A DNA stretch of 64,000 nt from Durusdinium trenchii (taxonomy: Eukaryota > Sar > Dinophyceae > Suessiales > Symbiodiniaceae), in the NCBI GenBank assembly GCA_963970005.1, contig CAXAMN010004114.1:205045-269044 (forward strand), in the 5' to 3' direction. Positions 58,578 through 64,000 of this stretch are shown here, in pieces. The notes under the pieces are model-generated. The model was not told where the DNA came from. It saw nothing but the letters and a program-made list of their open reading frames with translations, and made no database searches. Position 1 is the first letter of the stretch. Each line of letters begins with the position of its first letter. The translations under genes were made by a program, and so were the position numbers.

Positions 58578-58659
58578 GATGGCTGAGCGGCACTGAGGCC
58601 ACAGCGCCGGAACCCAGGCCACCACGGCCCAACCGAAATGCACCTTCAGGAGAAAAAAA
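54697..58659 (+). mobile_element. LINE copy E, 5'-truncated
   Basis: 3.96 kb. It starts inside the endonuclease region just after the GDWxN motif and runs to the A7(TACA)n end. Same subfamily as D. Confidence 0.94.
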
Positions 58660-58699
58660 TACATACATACATACATACATACATACATACATACATACA

Positions 58700-58735
<36 letters not shown>

Positions 58736-58751
58736 TATACATATATATACA
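58660..58751. repeat. (TACA)n then (TA)n at right edge of LINE array
   Basis: About 17 TACA units (58660-58728) followed by TA-rich TATATATAC repeats. The TA/TACA mix mirrors the ATATATACA at the left edge (28281), as if the array had grown inside one composite microsatellite. Confidence 0.96.
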
Positions 58752-61079
58752 AGGATAATTACAAGTTGAGAACGCGCACGCCCAAACCTTCCTCGGTGTT
58801 GCAACAAACAAACTGATCTTCTAAGACTTGAAAGCAAAGCAAGACCAGGATTTGCAGATCGCTCGTGCTTGTGTGTGGTGTGATCAAGTAGCATCCTGCA
58901 GGTTCCAAACAGGCCATGTCACGCCCAACAGCGTGGATACCTCAGACAGGTTCAGCTCATGCCAACTCGACCTGATCATGCAAAGGCAAGTTACGGCGGA
59001 GTCTTCGGACTGTTTTTGAAGACCAAGCCGCCCAAGCCGCCCAAGCCCATCGCATTGACCTCAAACCTCGATTCCTGAGCTGCACTGGCGGGTTGCGCGT
59101 AAAACATTTTGCATTCAAGCGGGTCAGGAAGTGTGATGGATTTGCTTTTGAATTTCCAAGGAGGCGTAGCAAATCGGTGCCACTACAGCCACTTGACAGC
59201 AAGTTCATTCTGGCAGGCAAACATTCAAACCCGTTGCAGCCGAGGCATTTGATTATTGAAAGTGAGACATGATTCCAAACATGGTGGCGTGACAGATGAA
59301 GTACTGTAAGTGGCTGTGCTGTTCTGCTGATTTCAAGGTTGCCAGATGTTTTGTTTATTAGTATTGGATGTTGCTTGAGTTCAGTTGTCACGCAGGGTGC
59401 ATGATTTGTCAGCTGACAAGTTTGATTTGGCGGAACCATTAGTATTCGCATATATTCGCCGGGACAGCGGGGAAGCTGACAGTGCGAGGGAAAAAGAGAC
59501 AAATGTCATGATTCACGAAGGAAAAAAAGCGAATTAAGGACAAAAGGATGCAAAAGGGCTGTTCGGGAAGGACACAAGCCTTTGAACCTCAATGTGTCTT
59601 GCACTGTTTGGTCTCGAAGCACGGAGCATTGCATTCAAAGGTGGTTGTACTGAGGCGGGATCAAAGATCATGCAGCTTAAAGTTGAAAAATGGACCTATG
59701 CAGCTTAAGGTTTGTTGAAGTCTATGTTGTCTTGATGGACCGATCTCGCATATGGAGAACATTGGGGAGCAATGCGTTCATCCAGGTCATGACATACTCG
59801 CGGCGAAACCGGTTGCTTCCTCTAACCCTGATCGCAGCTGGAGGCGGGATACGTTTTGTATGTTCCTGTATTTTCAGGTTTCAAGTGTGATGTGGGATGT
59901 TGCATTGACGCGAAGCCAAGCAGCATTGGATGGCTGTGTTGCATTGTGGCCTGATTATGATGGACAACAGCAAATTGCCGTTTATTCAATAAATCCCCTG
60001 TCAACGAAGGGATCAGGGCAACAATTATAACGAGTCGACGCACGTGAAGTGATACCGTGATATTGGCTGCTGGCACTGCTAGCTTTCCTGGGGCGTAACG
60101 ACTTGGTCATGCAAGGAATTTGACAATAGGGCTTGCGTCCAAGAGATTTGCGTTTGATTGCGATGTATGTCCATGTCGAGAGAGGGGTGATGGGTGGATG
60201 GAGGATGACTGCAGCAGTGGATGGAGGGATGGCTGGCTGCCTCGCCTCCAATCCGCTGTTTCATATGCTTTAACCCCAGACAGTACTGTAATATACTGTA
60301 ATACTATTCAGTAATGCATGTTTTCTGTTTTGTTGCCACCTCGATCGTATAGGCTCTCTTTAACGGGCGTCAAGGCCACGTCACTGAATCGATGAGCCAG
60401 TGGGAGGATGAGCCATGGGCTGGCATAGGCATATATTTGTTCATAGAAATTATTTGTATTTCTTGTATGTCCGTGTCTTCTTTTTTGTATTGGCCGATCA
60501 CCTTTTCCCTAGCCAACTCAAAGAAGAGCCCAAAAAAGAGAAAATAACAAAAGGAATGTCTGGTGGTGATTTGTGGTGAAAAATAAATAGATTACGAAAG
60601 CCAGCCGATAGGCTAGGCTTGAGCTTTAGAGCGAACGAAGTGAGTTAAGGGGGGTGGGGGGGGTGGTCGTTGGGGTGAACCCAGAGCTTGGGGAGAGCGC
60701 TCCAAAGCGAGGGTCAGAAAAGCAGTGAAAATGGGGTCTGGTGATGCGAGTGATGCAGCAATGGACGCCGAGTAGTGCATCGTGCATCATTCTTTGGAGT
60801 CTATAGAGCAGACCGCAGCCGCATGTAGGATACGAGGCCCCACGACAACCCGTAACTCGGGAAATCCATAGAGAACCGAAAGTGACATGAGTTCAAGTCC
60901 ATGAATTTGGACTGTTTCGGCGGGCGCCTGCGAGGTTGACTACATATCCGCATAGGGCTCCTGCCCCCTAGCAAAAACTATACTTGCACTATGTCCTCGG
61001 TCGAGTGGATGCTTCTCGCGGCGTCCCCACGCACCGAACGTTTTTCCGGCTTGCCGGTGCAGATAGACAGATACATACA
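58752..61079. other. No gene recognised
   Basis: Frames up to 181 codons on the minus strand (58957-59502) show no domain. A G-rich tract lies at 60650-60675. Nothing resembling an RNA gene was recognised. Confidence 0.45.
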
Positions 61080-61125
61080 TAGATAGAGATAGAGATAGAG
61101 ATAGAGATAGAGATAGATAGATAAA
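61080..61125. repeat. (GATAGA)n / (GATA)n microsatellite
   Basis: Five to six GATAGA units ending in GATA units. Confidence 0.95.
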
Positions 61126-62700
61126 TACTCATGACGTCGCCTTTTTGCTGGCAGCCCTGGCCGAATCCAGTCAGCCTGGGTCCACGGCCCAAAGATCTAC
61201 ACACGCAGGTGCCAAAGTCAAGCGCAGAGTTGATAAGAAAGAGAAGAATAAAGAAGGTTTTTGGATCGGTGAAAAGAGAACATGATCCACTCAAGTCCAG
61301 GCATGTGCATCGATAGGCACACAAATCCTCAGTCCTTTACTAGCCCAAGCTACTCCTGCTGGACCTCCCCTTCTGCGCCGCGGGATCAAACGTCCGTGTC
61401 CCGGCTAAGACGTGCCTGTTCACTCTTCCAAATCAACGAATGCCGCTTTTCGACGCGCCGCAGTATTGCAAACTTCAAACACTCCAAATGTAACAAACAC
61501 AAAAAGTTGCTTCCTTTCAAACGCATGCCGTACTCGCGCGCGCCGCGCGGCGACGCTCACTATGGAGAAGGTCTTTCTGCGCGCGCACGTGGTATTCCAC
61601 CACTCGAACACAGACGGTAACGGTGATGTCGCCTTCCAACTTCCATAAGATGTGTGACAAACACATGCCATTGCCTTGTCACGATGACCTACACCAACAT
61701 ACAACGTATCGCGTTTCTCTTTCACTACTTTCATACCAAACTTATCCCAAAGCCGCCCTGCTTGCTTCTCTGCTCCCTCCATCACCATTACATACCCCCC
61801 CCCCGCATCCGCACCGCTGACTCGCAAGCTGCCGACCATGTGTCTTGCGCCGCGACGCCCGCCAGAAAAAGAGACACTCGTCTGGCGGCTGCGTGCTTTC
61901 GTCCCCCCTTCTCAGGTATGTGTATATATAAATACATCATGCGTGATGCACACCGACAGTAGTGGGAATGGGTGACCGTTATGGGCATGGGCGCAGGCCG
62001 GTACAGGCAAGGAAGCTTATGACTGCGGCAGGTTTGCTCTGTCACACCTTTGTTGGACCTGGGTATACGTTTTGAACTTAGATGAGAACTTGCTTACGTA
62101 CGTTTTTACGCTCTTTGGAGCTTCCCAAGGCCCAGGCGCCCTGAGTGCAAATCAACAGATGGCAGGAGCGAGTGATGCCCTTCTTTCTAAAATCCAAATC
62201 TGGTTCTTTGACACAAGCATGCAGCTCTACCGCTCGAATGGGGCCAGGACAGTTGATTGCGCGGTGGACAGCTCGGAGACAACAGTGCCCCGTGGAACCA
62301 ATATTCAGGTATGCGAGTTTCAGCACTGTTGTGCCCATGCTGCGCAGAAACATACACGGAACTTAAATTGACACCAGTTCCATTGTTTTTGTTCCATGAA
62401 TGATACAGCAAATAGACCGTAGGAGCTGTTTGCACACGAAGGTACTTCCGCTAGCGTTTGCTTTGCCTGCAATCGCAAGTGCTGTTCCCTGAGACTTGTT
62501 AGGAGCTAGCAGCTGTATCTCAACCAGCTTAATTGTAAGGGCTCCGCCCGGGTGCCGCCGACCCCTTTTCATCTCGAGGGTTTGGCGGTTGAACCTTGAC
62601 AACTTCCTGGGATTCAACAGCGAGACTTGGATGGGCTTCACACCAATGCTGGCATTCAACCAGCTGCCGAGAAGAGGGCAAGGCTGCGGTGAGGCTCTGG
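61126..62700. other. No gene recognised
   Basis: Frames up to 139 codons in several registers, no motif. Confidence 0.45.
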
Positions 62701-63080
62701 GGAGCGTTTGAAGCCGAGCCAAAATGCCTAACGTTGCCTTCGGAAGCCCATAAGAAGAGAGGAGGCAGGCTTCGGACAGGCCACAGAGAGGCCGCAAGAG
62801 GCCTGCCGGCTGCCGAGAGGCTTTTGAAGCCGGTCCAAAATGCCTCACGTTGCCTTCGGAAGCCCATAAGAAGAGAGGAGGCAGGCCACAGAGAGGCCGC
62901 AAGAGGCCTGCCGGCTGCCGAGAAGCTTCGGACAGGCCACAGAGAGGCCGCAAGAGGCCGAAAAGCTTTTGAAGGCGGTCCAAAATGCCTAAACGTCGCC
63001 TTCGGAAGCCCATAAGAAGAGAGGAGGCAGGCTTCGGACAGGCCACAGAGAGGCCGCAACAGGCCGGCCAGCTGGTGAGG
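62701..63080. repeat. ~116-146-bp tandem repeat
   Basis: The segment GCCTTCGGAAGCCCATAAGA with its continuation starts at 62736, 62852 and 62998. GGCCACAGAGAGGCCGCAA occurs four times between and after them. Unit lengths differ because the AGGCCTGCCGGCTGCCGAGA module is gained or lost. The overlapping minus-strand frame (62363-63046, 227 codons, LLRPLCGLSEA repeats) is open because of the repeat and is not called a gene. Confidence 0.9.
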
Positions 63081-64000
63081 CCTCGGACAGGCCTTTGGAA
63101 GTGCTTGGAAGGGTTCTGCTAGGCTTGTCCATCAAAATCCAGAAACTGTTTCTGACAGTGACGGCTCTGCTATGTCTTTCTTCTAGCGGCCAACATGTTT
63201 GTCACATGGCTTGTCTTGTACCTACTTGCGGCCTTTCCCCAGCGTCACCAAAAACCAGCTTTTGTCAGAAAACCTAGGTTGCTTTGCTCCTTAGCCTTGA
63301 TCTGAGATGAAAGACTTTTCAATAAATGGCCCTTGGGCTCTTGGGCCGAGGCGTCCAGCCAGCCCATGCATTTTTACCAGAAGAGGAGAGGTGACGAGGG
63401 GCAATAAAGTCGGAGAAATTGCTGAAATGTCCAATTCAAATTGGAGAATTGAGGAGCAGCAGGGCTACATCCAAAATTTCCTTGGAACCTCGTCAAGCTC
63501 ACTTGTGCATTGTTCCTCAAGTGATAATTTCACGTGCGGATGTTTGTATTTTCTTTCGTTGCAATTTGAGGATATGCGAACTTAACCATCAACTTTATTC
63601 TTGGCTTCTTCGGCCACACAGCTCAGTATAGCTGACAAGATTCTGCTTATGACGATATGAATCAGTATAGATGCAGCGGTGGAGATTCTCATTTTGTGGT
63701 CAGGTATGGTGTTTGGCCCAGTTATCAGGCAATTTCAAAAGCCTGGCCCACAGAAGGCCTGATGGCGTTGAGTCATTATAAGATCAGCTGTATCTAGTGG
63801 AAGGGAAACGCCCGAGAAAGGCAGGCTGTCGAATGTGATCTTCACTGTATGATGACACGTTGAAGGGGAACCGTGAGTGAGGAAACCGGCTCGTCCAAGT
63901 CAGGAAGCCATTTTGACAGAGTCAGGAAACCCTAGGAAATGCGCAGTCAGGGTACCCACCTTGCGGGCAGGGTACTCTTTAATGGCGAAACACGGGTATT
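63081..64000. other. No gene recognised
   Basis: Short frames only; a single GTACCCACC / GTACTCTTT-type near-repeat at the very end. Confidence 0.45.

Noticed and set aside
28343-58659. Array as a tandem gene duplication typical of dinoflagellates
   Set aside because: Copies have different 5' truncation points and belong to different subfamilies, and only microsatellite lies between them.

Overview
The window looks like nuclear DNA of a dinoflagellate, most likely a Symbiodiniaceae-type alga (inference). It is intron/intergenic-like sequence rich in micro- and minisatellites, with long stretches lacking any convincing gene. It carries Ty1/copia and LINE retroelements, and the 3' part of the dinoflagellate spliced leader (TGGCTCAAG) recurs at retroelement 5' ends. 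There is no operon structure, no Shine-Dalgarno pattern and no recognisable host housekeeping gene. Nearly all supportable coding sequence belongs to retrotransposons.

Layout. 1-3504: a 14-bp minisatellite, a decayed copia RT/RNase H remnant (about 1010-1860) and a TTCC microsatellite. 3505-9663: one complete but dead Ty1/copia LTR retrotransposon with 149-bp LTRs, a candidate PBS and PPT, gag, protease, only the C-terminal tail of integrase, RT and RNase H. 9664-28285: about 18.6 kb with no confident gene, holding an imperfect 200-bp tandem repeat, an AT-rich island, several simple repeats, a 40-bp minisatellite and a minus-strand LINE-like RNase H remnant.

28286-58728: the main feature. 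Five non-LTR retrotransposons, called A to E here, lie head to tail on the + strand. They are separated only by (TACA)n microsatellite, and the whole array sits inside one TACA/TA microsatellite. A, C and D start at the same 5' end; B and E are 5'-truncated. Every copy ends in A7-8 followed by (TACA)n. A full copy encodes ORF1 (300 aa in A and C: Cys-rich N-terminus, coiled coil, basic tail). One to sixteen nucleotides after its stop comes ORF2 (about 2070 aa). ORF2 contains, in order, a ubiquitin-specific-protease-like cysteine protease domain, an AP-type endonuclease, reverse transcriptase, a CCHC finger, a degenerate RNase H and three CxxC motif regions, ending in a conserved acidic-aromatic terminus. 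The combination of microsatellite-targeted insertion, a deubiquitinase-like domain and spliced-leader-like 5' ends is the candidate undescribed system.

58752-64000: no confident gene; GATA-type and about 116-146-bp tandem repeats. The window also contains two assembly gaps of ten Ns.
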